DNA of 21,567 bases from Proteobacteria bacterium UBA1148 (GCA_002311835.1 DBZY01000064.1:105976-127542), one strand, 5' to 3'. Positions 15,026-21,567 are shown, numbered from the stretch's first letter. The notes: generated from the letters alone by a model not told the origin. A program made the numbers and translations.

Positions 15026-16033
15026 ATGTTGATAAAACGACCCCCCACAATCAGGCCTTCTGAGATCACCCCAGAATCGATGTTTCGACAGCGCCGCACA
15101 CTTTTAAAGACGGCGCTAGCATTGGGTCTGATACCCACCGCCAACACATATGCGCAAGAATCTCGGAACGATCTCACCACAATCACTCATAACGACTCTG
15201 CAGCCCAGAACTCGCCTTTCCCTGAGAACGGACGGTTGACCAACCTTAAAACTTGGCCCAGCAAAGTCGATGCTGCGCTGACTCCCTTCGAAGACGTTAC
15301 GGGATACAACAATTACTATGAGTTCGGCACTGGGAAAACGGATCCCGCAAGAAATGCGCATACCTTGGTGCCCCATCCCTGGACGGTCACAGTTGAAGGC
15401 GAGGCTGAAAAGACCGGTACGTTCGCTTTCGAAGATCTGATAAAGGGACACACACTGGAGGAAAGAATCTATCGGTTTCGCTGCGTTGAGGCATGGTCCA
15501 TGGTGGTGCCCTGGGTCGGGTTCCCACTGGGCGATTTATTGAAAGGCTTCGCCCCTACCTCCCGGGCCAAATACGTACAATTCTTCACGCTGAACGACCC
15601 CGCACAGATGCCTGGGGTACGCTATCCGGTACTGCGTTGGCCCTACCGCGAAGGGCTGACCATCGCAGAAGCGATGCATCCGCTATCCCTGCTGACTGTT
15701 GGTCTTTATGGACAGGTTTTGCCCAATCAGAACGGTGCGCCCCTCCGACTCATAGTACCTTGGAAATACGGGTTCAAAAGCATCAAATCTATTGTCCGCA
15801 TTCGATTCATGGCGAGACAACCGCAAACCAGTTGGAATATGGCGAACGCGCGGGAGTACGGATTTTACTCCAACGTTAACCCAGACAAAGACCACCCACG
15901 ATGGAGTCAGGCCACTGAGCGTGTCCTGGGAAGTGGATTATTTTCTGCCCGGGCACCTACGCTGTTGTTCAACGGTTATGCGGCCGAGGTCGCAGGACTA
16001 TACGCCGACCTTGATCTAATGAGGAATTATTAG
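15026..16033 (+). CDS. msrP: Periplasmic protein-methionine-sulfoxide reductase, molybdopterin subunit
   Basis: MsrP reduces methionine sulfoxide in oxidised periplasmic proteins using a molybdopterin centre fed with electrons by MsrQ. The 335 residues align along their length with E. coli MsrP (YedY) as I recall it: VTGYNNYYEFG, ERIYRFRCVEAWSMVVPWVGFPL with the molybdenum ligand Cys153, AMHPLSLLTVGLYG, NGAPLRLIVPWKYGFK, YSNVNPDKDHPRWSQATER and a closing TLLFNGY. A twin-arginine signal, RQRRTLLK (Arg23-Arg24), precedes a hydrophobic stretch ending near TYAQ. ATG 15026 has AAGGA about 8 bases upstream and gives the proper Tat leader; the frame runs open to 14930 but that extension is not needed. 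The msrQ gene follows after 135 bases. Confidence 0.96.
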   Translation: MLIKRPPTIRPSEITPESMFRQRRTLLKTALALGLIPTANTYAQESRNDLTTITHNDSAAQNSPFPENGRLTNLKTWPSKVDAALTPFEDVTGYNNYYEFGTGKTDPARNAHTLVPHPWTVTVEGEAEKTGTFAFEDLIKGHTLEERIYRFRCVEAWSMVVPWVGFPLGDLLKGFAPTSRAKYVQFFTLNDPAQMPGVRYPVLRWPYREGLTIAEAMHPLSLLTVGLYGQVLPNQNGAPLRLIVPWKYGFKSIKSIVRIRFMARQPQTSWNMANAREYGFYSNVNPDKDHPRWSQATERVLGSGLFSARAPTLLFNGYAAEVAGLYADLDLMRNY

Positions 16034-16168
16034 TCTCATTAAAAAATATCAGAGTACGCGAGACAAAAGGGCGCGGTGCGCACGTACACGCATGGGCATT
16101 TTTTTTGGTCCAATCGCCATTGAATCGATTTCTAGAACTATCTCGCACCGTCTGAGGGTTGTCTGGAG
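16034..16168 (+). other. msrP-msrQ spacer
   Basis: This 135-base gap is long for msrPQ genes, which usually touch or overlap. It holds a GTGCGCAC palindrome (about 16075-16082) and a run of eight T residues near 16099. The stem is not directly next to the T-run, so a terminator is doubtful. No gene is visible. Confidence 0.35.
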
Positions 16169-16786
16169 ATGACTCGCCGATCCCTTGCGCTGATAAAAGC
16201 CTTAGTCCTCTTTTGTTGCTTGACACCCCTTGGTCTGCTCATCGCACGAGCCTCTGGGCTCGGTGACTTGGGTGCGAACCCGGTTCAGGAGGTACTCCAT
16301 ACATTAGGCAAGACGGGGCTGAACCTCATCCTACTCACGCTGACGATAACCCCTATCCGAAAGGGTACCGGGCTCAACTGGTTGGTTGGATTGCGTCGAA
16401 CCCTTGGGCTTTCTGCATTCGGTTACATTCTTTTGCATGCAACAACTTATGCGGTACTGGATCAGGGGCTTGCGTGGAGTTCTTTGCTCGTAGATGTAAC
16501 TCAAAGACCCTACATCACCTTCGGGTTCTTAGGCTTGGTGTTGATGGTGCCTTTAGCAGTCACGTCTACCAACGCCATGCAACGACGACTCGGACGTAAG
16601 TGGTCCCAACTGCATCGGCTGGTCTATCTCATTGGTATCCTCGGCGTCACCCACTTTTTTTGGCAGGTTAAAATCGATGTTTCCGAACCCCTGCTTTACG
16701 GTGCCGTATTATCTTTATTGTTGGGCTATCGGGCAGTTGGCTGGTTCAAGAAACGATGGCAATTCAGTACTGGAACTCAATTGTAG
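16169..16786 (+). CDS. msrQ: Haem-binding membrane subunit of the methionine sulfoxide reductase system
   Basis: MsrQ (YedZ) is a b-type haem protein of the inner membrane that passes electrons from quinol or flavin to MsrP in the periplasm. The 205-residue length is standard. About six hydrophobic helices are visible. The conserved histidines are His44 (EVLHTLGKTGL), His90 (ILLHATTYA), His149 (SQLHRLVYL) and His162 (GVTHFFW). The segment TLTITPIRKGTGLNWLVGLRRTLGL is typical of the family. GGAG sits directly before the ATG and is unusually close; GAGGG ten bases further up may serve instead. It is convergent with dacB across a 63-base gap. Confidence 0.94.
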   Translation: MTRRSLALIKALVLFCCLTPLGLLIARASGLGDLGANPVQEVLHTLGKTGLNLILLTLTITPIRKGTGLNWLVGLRRTLGLSAFGYILLHATTYAVLDQGLAWSSLLVDVTQRPYITFGFLGLVLMVPLAVTSTNAMQRRLGRKWSQLHRLVYLIGILGVTHFFWQVKIDVSEPLLYGAVLSLLLGYRAVGWFKKRWQFSTGTQL

Positions 16787-16849
16787 AAAACTTGCCGAAG
16801 ATATACTGTGCCATGCGCGCTCTGGTGCACGTGAAATCACCACAGAAAC

Positions 16850-18268
16850 TCAGGGAAGCGCGTGAACCCAATTGACGAGTTCGTTCAGAAGCTCCTCGCC
16901 AGGCCCGCGATGAGCATCTGGAGTATTAACCATGGCGGTAACCACGTAAGTTTTCCCGCTGGCTGCGTGAACGTACCCAGCAAGAGCTGTCACGTGATCC
17001 AGGCGCCCAGTTTTGATATGAGCCCGCCCTTCCTCCTGGTTACTGAATCGCCCACGAGTCGTACCATCTAGCCCCCCAATTGACATCGACGCCACAAATT
17101 CTGCTCCATATGGGCCTCCCTCAGCAAGTTGCAAGACCTCTGCTAGCAAGGCTGCCGATATTCGAGTTTCACGGGAAAGGCCCGCACCATTATCAATAAC
17201 AAGTGACTCAGGGCTTAGCCCACGGTCTACGAGGTAACTGCGGATCACTTCCACACCATCTTCGCGAGTTCCCGGTGCTGTTGAGTTTTCAGCACCCAAT
17301 GTATAGAGCAATTGTCGAGTCATCACATTGTTGCTGTACTTGTTAATGCTGCGAATAACTTCCGCTAAGGGCCGAGATTGCCAGGTAAGAACAGGCCTAA
17401 TTTCATCACTCACTACCCCTCGGCTCAGCCCACCATGATGTTGACCGCCCAGCTCTCGCCACAAAGTACTAAAGACCCCAAAGACGAAGGTGTCATGCTC
17501 TAAAACGGTGCGACTCAGATAATAGGGCGAACACGCCTTTGGAAAAAACCCCGAAAACACAACCATCTTAGCCGTCTCCGGGTCACGTACATCAAAGCTA
17601 ATTCCGGCTTGATAGCCCCTGCACGGGCCATCAGTTAGGCTGAGTTGGTTTACAACATTGAGGTTCTCTGGCAGGGGATCCAATGTAATGATGACATCGC
17701 GGTCGTTGGGGTCAGTGAGAAATTGGAATCGAACTGCCTTGAAATTAATCAACAACGCATTTGGTGAGACGTTGTACGCGCGATAGGGCTGCCCATCAAA
17801 ATCTCCAGGGCTCTCAGTGACGTCGCCGAAAAACGAGTCGTCAATGATCAGATCCCCGTTTATTTCCTCCAACCCGATCCGTCGTAGCGCTCCCAAAAGC
17901 TTCCAGAATTCCTCCGTAACCAAGTAAGGATCACCGTAACCTTTTATAGCAAGATCACCATTGAGCTGCCGCCCATCCCAATCCCCGAGAAAATAAATCT
18001 CTGTTGGCCAACTGTAAGTCGGTCCTAGTACTTCCAGTGCAACCCAGGTGGTGAGCAATTTAATTGTTGATGCGGGGTTGCGAGGCACGTCGGGAAAGTG
18101 CGCAAGAACAGACTCATCCCCATCGACCTCTCGCACGACTAAGCTCACATCCTCGTATGGAATGCCGTGAGCCTGGCGAATGCGATCCAGGCTGGAGGGC
18201 AGTTGTGCCTCAGAGGCACTGTAGGCGATGCAACAGAATGAAAAAATGAATAACCATCGCATGAACAT
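16850..18268 (-). CDS. dacB: D-alanyl-D-alanine carboxypeptidase/endopeptidase, PBP4 family
   Basis: The enzyme trims or cleaves peptidoglycan cross-links in the periplasm. From the ATG at 18268 the product is 472 residues, close to E. coli DacB. A signal peptide (MFMRWLFIFSFCCIAYSASEA) comes first. The three penicillin-binding motifs are SxxK at Ser67-Thr-Ile-Lys70 (NPASTIK), SxN at Ser312-Asn-Asn314 (KYSNNV), and KTG at 419-421 (HIKTGRLDHV). The spacing matches PBP4, including the large insert domains between motifs one and two. The frame runs open to 18400, but that extension would put 44 charged residues before the signal peptide and overlap the upstream gene. The upstream small gene ends 85 bases away. 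Confidence 0.94.
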   Translation of the reverse strand: MFMRWLFIFSFCCIAYSASEAQLPSSLDRIRQAHGIPYEDVSLVVREVDGDESVLAHFPDVPRNPASTIKLLTTWVALEVLGPTYSWPTEIYFLGDWDGRQLNGDLAIKGYGDPYLVTEEFWKLLGALRRIGLEEINGDLIIDDSFFGDVTESPGDFDGQPYRAYNVSPNALLINFKAVRFQFLTDPNDRDVIITLDPLPENLNVVNQLSLTDGPCRGYQAGISFDVRDPETAKMVVFSGFFPKACSPYYLSRTVLEHDTFVFGVFSTLWRELGGQHHGGLSRGVVSDEIRPVLTWQSRPLAEVIRSINKYSNNVMTRQLLYTLGAENSTAPGTREDGVEVIRSYLVDRGLSPESLVIDNGAGLSRETRISAALLAEVLQLAEGGPYGAEFVASMSIGGLDGTTRGRFSNQEEGRAHIKTGRLDHVTALAGYVHAASGKTYVVTAMVNTPDAHRGPGEELLNELVNWVHALP

Positions 18269-18353
18269 AATTGTGCCCAAATCACTCAATCGTGGATAGC
18301 GCGGACTGAAGGGCTTCAAAGAACCCCGCAATAGGCCCTCAAAATATAGGGGG

Positions 18354-18722
18354 TCAACCAGCGGAGGGGAGAGGTTTCTTTGGCAACTTCTTTGGGGCAT
18401 CCACTGCCCTTAGAGGCACAGAACGCTGATCCTTATGAAACAACTCAGAAAACAACAAAAAAATCGTGCGTGCGTGACCACCAGCCTCTCTGGACGACAT
18501 CTTCCGGATGGTAGCTTTGACGCAAAGCTCTCTACCAATGGGCTTAACGCTGTGCAGGGCATCATGCAGCTTAATGAAAGCAGGTCTTAGCTTGACGGGG
18601 AGTTCGGAACTTTTCAGATCATCTAGATGCTCAGAATAGGCAGCTATGAGCCGTTTCTTTATAGGACCATCTGCGACGAGAACAGAAACTGCTGCCTCAA
18701 ATCGCTTAGCTAAGTATGGCAT
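18354..18722 (-). CDS. Small helical protein of unknown function
   Basis: I do not recognise this 122-residue protein. It starts at ATG 18722 with AAGAAGG seven bases upstream, a good ribosome-binding site. The body (MPYLAKRFEAAVSVLVADG to about residue 100) looks entirely alpha-helical with alternating charged and hydrophobic residues. The tail is Lys/Pro-rich (DAPKKLPKKPLP). It has no signal peptide or membrane helix, and one Cys (RELCVKATIRK). It lies upstream of dacB on the same strand and may share its transcript, but a link to cell-wall work is only positional. A helix bundle with a basic tail could contact RNA or DNA; this is a guess. Confidence 0.65.
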   Translation of the reverse strand: MPYLAKRFEAAVSVLVADGPIKKRLIAAYSEHLDDLKSSELPVKLRPAFIKLHDALHSVKPIGRELCVKATIRKMSSREAGGHARTIFLLFSELFHKDQRSVPLRAVDAPKKLPKKPLPSAG

Positions 18723-18796
18723 GCAGAAGCCTTCTTATTATCCTGGGCTTCACCCCAGAGTGTATGCTCTCAACAAACAACATGGTACGGAAGATA

Positions 18797-18826
18797 TATA
18801 TAGCAAATTTTAGAAACCTTATACAA
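18797..18826 (-). promoter_or_regulatory. Possible promoter of the small helical gene
   Basis: On the minus strand TTGTAT (18821-18826) and TATATA (18797-18802) are 18 bases apart, within the 157-base gap after the enhancer-binding protein gene. The remainder of that gap (18723-18879) is A/T-rich and shows no gene. Confidence 0.35.
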
Positions 18827-18879
18827 CTATCCGGCTAACCAGTATTTTAGTTGACATTATGATTGGTTTAATGTGGTCG

Positions 18880-20718
18880 TCAAGTGACAGCCTTTCGTGG
18901 CTTTGAAAGTCCGAGTTTTTTCATCCTATCCGTGAAAGTTGAGGGCTTGAGACCGACAAGTTGGGCGGCCCCGTCCGGACCGGAAACGCGCCAGTTTGTA
19001 AGCTGTAGTGCAGCGAACATGTTTTCTTTCTGCAGTGTAGCGAGCTCTTCCTCTGTCATTACCACGGACCCGATACTGTTACCACTATCAGCCGGGAGTA
19101 CAGGCGCTGAACGCAAGATATTAGCCATCGCAAGGTCAAGCCTTAGTACTTTGCTCTGGGAGAGAATCACGGCTCGCTCAATCACATTTTTCAACTCACG
19201 TATATTCCCAGGCCAATTGTATTTTTTTAGTAGATTCACCTGCTGACGCGAAAGCGTCAACGGGTGGTGTCCGAAATCCTGACATGCGCGCTCCAGAAAA
19301 TGACTAGCAAGCTGCACAATGTCCTCCCCACGTTGACGCAGCGGTGGCACTTCAATCGGGAAGACGCTGAGACGATAGTAGAGGTCTTCACGAAAAACGC
19401 CTTCCCTAACCGCCTGGTCCAGATCTCGATTCGTCGCTGCAATGACCCGAACATCCACAGAACGCGTCTGGTCGTCTCCAACTTGCTCATACTCGCTCTC
19501 CTGCAGCACCCTGAGGAGTTTGCCTTGCAGGTCAAGCGGAATCTCGCTGATCTCATCCAGAAACAAGGTACCGGCATCAGCCAGCTGGAAGCGCCCGATC
19601 CGGTCTCGATGAGCCCCAGTAAACGCTCCCTTCACATGACCGAAAAACTCACTTTCAAAAAGTTCGTGAGGTATAGATGCACAGTTAACCTTGACTAATG
19701 GGCCATCGCTTCGAACACTTCGTGCATGAATAACGTGGGCGACAAGCTCCTTACCCACACCAGACTCGCCCTGAATCAAAACACTAGCTGACGTCTGGGC
19801 TACAGCCTCCAATTGCACAAGCATTTTTTTCAGCACCTGGCTCTCGCCAATAATGTGCCCGAAGTTCATGGAAACTTGTACCTCCTCTCGGAGATAGTCA
19901 CGCTCCTGCTCAAGTTCCTCCCGTAATTTTGCATTTTCGTCAAAGGCTGCTCGGAGACGGCGCTCGGACCGATTTCTTTCGGTAACGTCCTTTAGCGCCA
20001 CGTACATTCGGTTCACTGTACCGTCAGCATTTCGATCAGCATGTGAAGAAGCCAAGACCTCTATAATCTCGCCGCTTTTCGTAACGTAATCTCGAGGTTC
20101 GTTGTCAAGGTCACCGTGGGCGATAATATCTATCAGAGAACGCTGGTCTAGTCCGGATTTTTCCGAAATGAAATCGGTGATCCCTTTACCTATAACCTCC
20201 TCACGCTGGTATCCAAGCTTGTAAAGCCAGCGATCGCTCACGTGAACAATCCGGGCCTCGCTGTCCACAGTGTGCATCATGGCCGGTGTATCGTGATAAA
20301 GGGTCTGGTAATGCTGCTCAATTTGAGCCTCCTCGCCAACCTCGGAGTAGACAGCAACGGTTCTCAAATACTCGTGGCCATCGCCTCTCTCAATCACAAC
20401 GTTAGCCAGACAATTGATCCTTTCACCAGACTTTGCGCGTAGATCTATGGGAGCATTGGAAAGTCGGCCCGTTCGTCGGAGCAGTGGAAGATAATCTTCG
20501 ACGATTCGCTTAGCCGTCGACGGGCTTGCAAGATCCTGTGGTCGAATCCGAATAATGTCATCGCGGGTGTACCCAAGACGCTCAAGCCACGCATCGCTGG
20601 CATCAATGAAGTAACCATCCTCCCCTAAGGCGGTCACCATGACTGGGCTTTTTCGAAACAACCATTGATATCGATCTTCCACAATAGCTAATTTACGCAA
20701 AACCGTTAATTTCGTCAA
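18880..20718 (-). CDS. Sigma-54 enhancer-binding transcription activator with two PAS domains
   Basis: The domain order over 612 residues is PAS1 (about 12-125), PAS2 (about 135-248), a coiled-coil linker (RNRSERRLRAAFDENAKLREEL), a AAA+ sigma-54 activation domain (about 290-525) and a C-terminal HTH (about 571-605, DGAAQLVGLKPSTFTDRMKKLGL). The AAA+ core is complete: Walker A GESGVGKE (317-324), GAFTGA (364-369) which contacts sigma-54, Walker B GTLFLDEI (383-390), FREDLYYRL (442-450) and WPGNIREL (502-509). There is no receiver domain, so PAS domains should sense the signal; no haem- or flavin-binding residue can be assigned by eye. Start options are TTG 20718, TTG 20700 and GTG 20682, none with a good ribosome-binding site. 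It is divergent from a gene with a sigma-54 promoter. Confidence 0.94.
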   Translation of the reverse strand: MTKLTVLRKLAIVEDRYQWLFRKSPVMVTALGEDGYFIDASDAWLERLGYTRDDIIRIRPQDLASPSTAKRIVEDYLPLLRRTGRLSNAPIDLRAKSGERINCLANVVIERGDGHEYLRTVAVYSEVGEEAQIEQHYQTLYHDTPAMMHTVDSEARIVHVSDRWLYKLGYQREEVIGKGITDFISEKSGLDQRSLIDIIAHGDLDNEPRDYVTKSGEIIEVLASSHADRNADGTVNRMYVALKDVTERNRSERRLRAAFDENAKLREELEQERDYLREEVQVSMNFGHIIGESQVLKKMLVQLEAVAQTSASVLIQGESGVGKELVAHVIHARSVRSDGPLVKVNCASIPHELFESEFFGHVKGAFTGAHRDRIGRFQLADAGTLFLDEISEIPLDLQGKLLRVLQESEYEQVGDDQTRSVDVRVIAATNRDLDQAVREGVFREDLYYRLSVFPIEVPPLRQRGEDIVQLASHFLERACQDFGHHPLTLSRQQVNLLKKYNWPGNIRELKNVIERAVILSQSKVLRLDLAMANILRSAPVLPADSGNSIGSVVMTEEELATLQKENMFAALQLTNWRVSGPDGAAQLVGLKPSTFTDRMKKLGLSKPRKAVT

Positions 20719-20747
20719 CGGTAATCCGTTATTTTACGGTTTACCGT
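20701..20747. promoter_or_regulatory. Cluster of ACGGT half-sites: candidate enhancer (UAS)
   Basis: Five copies of a CCGTWA/ACGGT element lie in 47 bases: AACCGTT (20701-20707), AACGGTAA (20717-20724), CCGTTA (20726-20731), TACGGT (20735-20740) and TTACCGT (20741-20747). They make three inverted pairs: ACCGTT-N9-AACGGT, CCGT-N6-ACGG, and ACGGT-TT-ACCGT (20736-20747). The cluster lies roughly 70-120 bases upstream of the predicted sigma-54 transcription start, where activator sites usually lie. It overlaps the possible start codons of the regulator gene, so the regulator may control itself. Confidence 0.65.
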
Positions 20748-20793
20748 GTCCTCATTATATTTATAACCTATTGTTATTAAACAAATAATAACT
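20748..20793. other. A/T-rich linker between enhancer sites and sigma-54 promoter
   Basis: The stretch is almost all A and T and contains the imperfect inverted repeat GTTATT/AATAAC. It could be a bendable or IHF-bound segment that loops the activator to the promoter, but I found no clear IHF consensus. Confidence 0.3.
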
Positions 20794-20809
20794 TGGCACG
20801 CGTTTTGCA
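20794..20809 (+). promoter_or_regulatory. Sigma-54 (-24/-12) promoter
   Basis: TGGCACG-N4-TTGCA matches the sigma-54 consensus TGGCACGNNNNTTGCW at every defined base. GG is at 20795-20796 and GC at 20807-20808, ten bases apart as required. Transcription should begin near 20820, 63 bases before the ATG of the small secreted protein. Confidence 0.92.
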
Positions 20810-20882
20810 TATAGGGATATAAGTACCATATCTAAAACCAGAGATGGATTATCGAAGTTTCGTCAATGGAAGGACGAGGATC

Positions 20883-21197
20883 ATGTTTAGAGAGTTGACC
20901 AATAGTGTAGGGCGATTGCCAGGTTACGTGGCACTAAGCCTCATTTTGACATTCGCAAGCCAACCGCTTGCGGCTGTGGAAGAACTTGTCGTTGATGGCG
21001 CGAAGGAAGCCGCTCAAATTAGGGCATATCGAGCGTTCTTCGAGACTCAGATGGAAGTCTACGCTAAAACCGTAAGCGCTGAATTTAAGGATCTAGTAAA
21101 TGCGGAGTTGAAGAACGTGGTGAGCAGTGAGGCACATCTCGCAGAGATTAAGTACAACCGCTCTTTACTTGCAGCTCTAGCTAGATGGTCCCTTTAG
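20883..21197 (+). CDS. Small secreted protein under sigma-54 control, unknown function
   Basis: I do not recognise this 104-residue protein. The ATG at 20883 has AAGGACGAGG upstream (GAGG with 5 bases spacing), better than the in-frame ATG at 20844. Residues 1-31 form a signal peptide or N-terminal anchor (hydrophobic YVALSLILTFASQPLAA, probable cleavage at LAA-VEE). The mature part of about 73 residues looks helical and amphipathic, rich in Glu, Ala and Lys, with no cysteine. No known domain is visible. It is the only gene behind the sigma-54 promoter in this window and is probably the main target of the divergent activator. Its mRNA continues into a long structured 3' region. Confidence 0.75.
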   Translation: MFRELTNSVGRLPGYVALSLILTFASQPLAAVEELVVDGAKEAAQIRAYRAFFETQMEVYAKTVSAEFKDLVNAELKNVVSSEAHLAEIKYNRSLLAALARWSL

Positions 21198-21223
21198 GAT
21201 TTTTATTGAGACCGCTCTTTACT
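21157..21223 (+). repeat. 13-bp direct repeat at the end of the small gene
   Basis: ACCGCTCTTTACT is present exactly at 21157-21169, inside the coding region, and at 21211-21223, after the stop. The 54-base period suggests a local duplication or a site bound by an RNA or protein. Confidence 0.6.
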
Positions 21224-21243
21224 AATTAATCGGGGTTTACTGA

Positions 21244-21286
21244 GGCGATCACCGGGGGGCTCCCCCTCCCCGAAAGTGTGATCGCC
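21244..21286 (+). ncRNA. Long stable hairpin in the 3' untranslated region
   Basis: GGCGATCAC (21244-21252) pairs perfectly with GTGATCGCC (21278-21286). Inside, CGGGG (21253-21257) pairs with CCCCG (21268-21272), leaving an AAAGT bulge and a C-rich loop. It is not followed by T residues, so it is not a terminator by itself. It could stabilise the message or form the 5' domain of a longer structured RNA. Confidence 0.65.
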
Positions 21287-21289
21287 GGC

Positions 21290-21305
21290 ATGGCCGGGAG
21301 GCCGT
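21290..21305 (+). ncRNA. GNRA-tetraloop hairpin
   Basis: ATGGCC and GGCCGT form a 6-bp stem (one U:G pair) closed by a GGGA loop, which fits the GNRA pattern. It lies between the long hairpin and the terminator domain. Confidence 0.5.
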
Positions 21306-21307
21306 TT

Positions 21308-21384
21308 GGGACCTGGGTTCAACCCGGCGTTGGATCTGAGGTGTTAGTCACCGGACTAGGATGTCCAGCCCGGGTCCCTTTTTT
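21308..21384 (+). terminator. Three-armed RNA domain with intrinsic terminator
   Basis: GGGACCTGGGTT (21308-21319) pairs with AGCCCGGGTCCC (21367-21378) in a 12-bp stem with two G:U pairs, directly followed by six T (21379-21384). The enclosed 47 bases can form three hairpins: CAAC/GTTG (21320-21332), GGTG/CACC (21340-21352) and GGAC/GTCC (21353-21366). This gives a cloverleaf-like closed domain. The 5' arm can instead pair locally with ACCCGG (6 bp, UCA loop, 21313-21327), which would break the terminator stem. It should end the sigma-54 transcript at about 565 nucleotides. Confidence 0.65.
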
Positions 21385-21489
21385 ATCTCATCTTTTGTTC
21401 TTCAACAGCTGGAACCATGAGGACGGTGGAGGTTGTTTGAGCGTAGTCGGTAGTCGCCATAGCGGGAGTGTACGCCGCCGTGTGTTGAG
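21385..21489. other. Gap between the terminator and the zinc-finger gene
   Basis: No reading frame of note, no promoter and no clear terminator for the zinc-finger gene are visible in these 105 bases. Confidence 0.4.
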
Positions 21490-21567
21490 CTAACGCTCTT
21501 TAGCCTCTGCACAGGCTATACAGAACCTAGTAGTCGGGTCGAATTTCAGCCGCTCGGGATGAATTGA
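21490..21567 (-). CDS. DksA/TraR-type zinc-finger protein, C-terminal fragment
   Basis: The minus strand from the window edge reads SIHPERLKFDPTTRFCIAC and then AEAKER before TAG at 21490-21492. This matches the end of the C4 zinc finger of DksA/TraR-type proteins: the Ile-x-Pro-Glu-Arg-Leu turn, the Pro-Thr-Thr-Arg-Phe-Cys segment and the second CxxC pair. DksA binds in the secondary channel of RNA polymerase with ppGpp; TraR-like short forms act similarly. Only 25 residues are visible, and the first CxxC pair would lie beyond the window. Its end faces the terminator of the small secreted protein gene. Confidence 0.78.
   Translation of the reverse strand, partial: SIHPERLKFDPTTRFCIACAEAKER

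Noticed and set aside
16062..16106. Rho-independent terminator between msrP and msrQ
   Set aside because: There is a T8 run, but the nearby GTGCGCAC palindrome is about 16 bases away and no stem abuts the T-run.
20748..20793. IHF site between the enhancer sites and the promoter
   Set aside because: The stretch is A/T-rich but no segment fits WATCAANNNNTTR on either strand closely enough to claim.
21285..21330. CCGGCATGG resembles the start of the HDV ribozyme
   Set aside because: The 3' partner needed for P1 and a recognisable catalytic-C junction are missing downstream; the match is only about nine bases.
21313..21330. GGGTTCAACCC looks like a tRNA T-arm
   Set aside because: A 5-bp stem with a 7-base loop cannot be formed in the right register and no other tRNA arms or CCA end are present.
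1..21567. CRISPR arrays, insertion sequences, integrases, toxin-antitoxin pairs
   Set aside because: No regularly spaced repeats, transposase-like frames or typical small-gene pairs were found on either strand.

Overview
The window reads as a chromosomal segment of a Gammaproteobacterium, probably aquatic and uncultured. The dut-coaBC pair, an AmpG-type permease tail, pyrE, MsrPQ, a PBP4-type DacB and a DksA/TraR-type zinc finger are all typical of that class. Genes are densely packed on both strands. I see no rRNA, tRNA, CRISPR array, transposase or integrase, so this looks like core and lineage-specific chromosome rather than a mobile island.

Layout. Positions 1-149 hold the end of an ampG-like permease, followed by pyrE (+). 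The stop of pyrE lies one base from the stop of dut, which is the second gene of a coaBC-dut operon (-). Then come an unknown P-loop protein (+), a rhomboid protease (-) divergent from a cysteine-rich zinc-ribbon protein (+), and an EipA/DUF1134-family lipoprotein (+). From 5873 to 12725 everything is on the minus strand: a three-gene 2-oxoacid oxidoreductase operon (NAD(P)H/FeS subunit, alpha/gamma subunit, beta subunit), then a translationally coupled pair of a ketopantoate-reductase-like enzyme and a close mandelate racemase relative. A secreted TPR protein with a TonB-like C-terminal domain (-) follows. Next is a small secreted Asp/Arg-repeat protein (-) whose reading frame is cut by an in-frame TGA. 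MsrP and MsrQ (+) repair oxidised periplasmic methionine. DacB and a small helical protein (-) come next.

The right end (18880-21567) is the most interesting part. It appears to be a self-contained sigma-54 circuit. A PAS-PAS-AAA+-HTH enhancer-binding protein (-) is divergent from a 104-residue secreted protein (+). The small gene has a full-consensus -24/-12 promoter. A cluster of ACGGT-type half-sites sits about 70-120 bases upstream of the predicted transcription start and overlaps the 5' end of the regulator gene. The small gene is followed by a long structured 3' RNA: a long hairpin, a GNRA-loop hairpin, and a three-armed domain closed by a 12-bp stem that runs straight into six T residues. 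The last 78 bases hold the C-terminus of a DksA/TraR-type zinc-finger protein on the minus strand, in a frame too short to stand out as an ORF.

All functions are read from sequence motifs and remembered family features. No database search or folding program was run.
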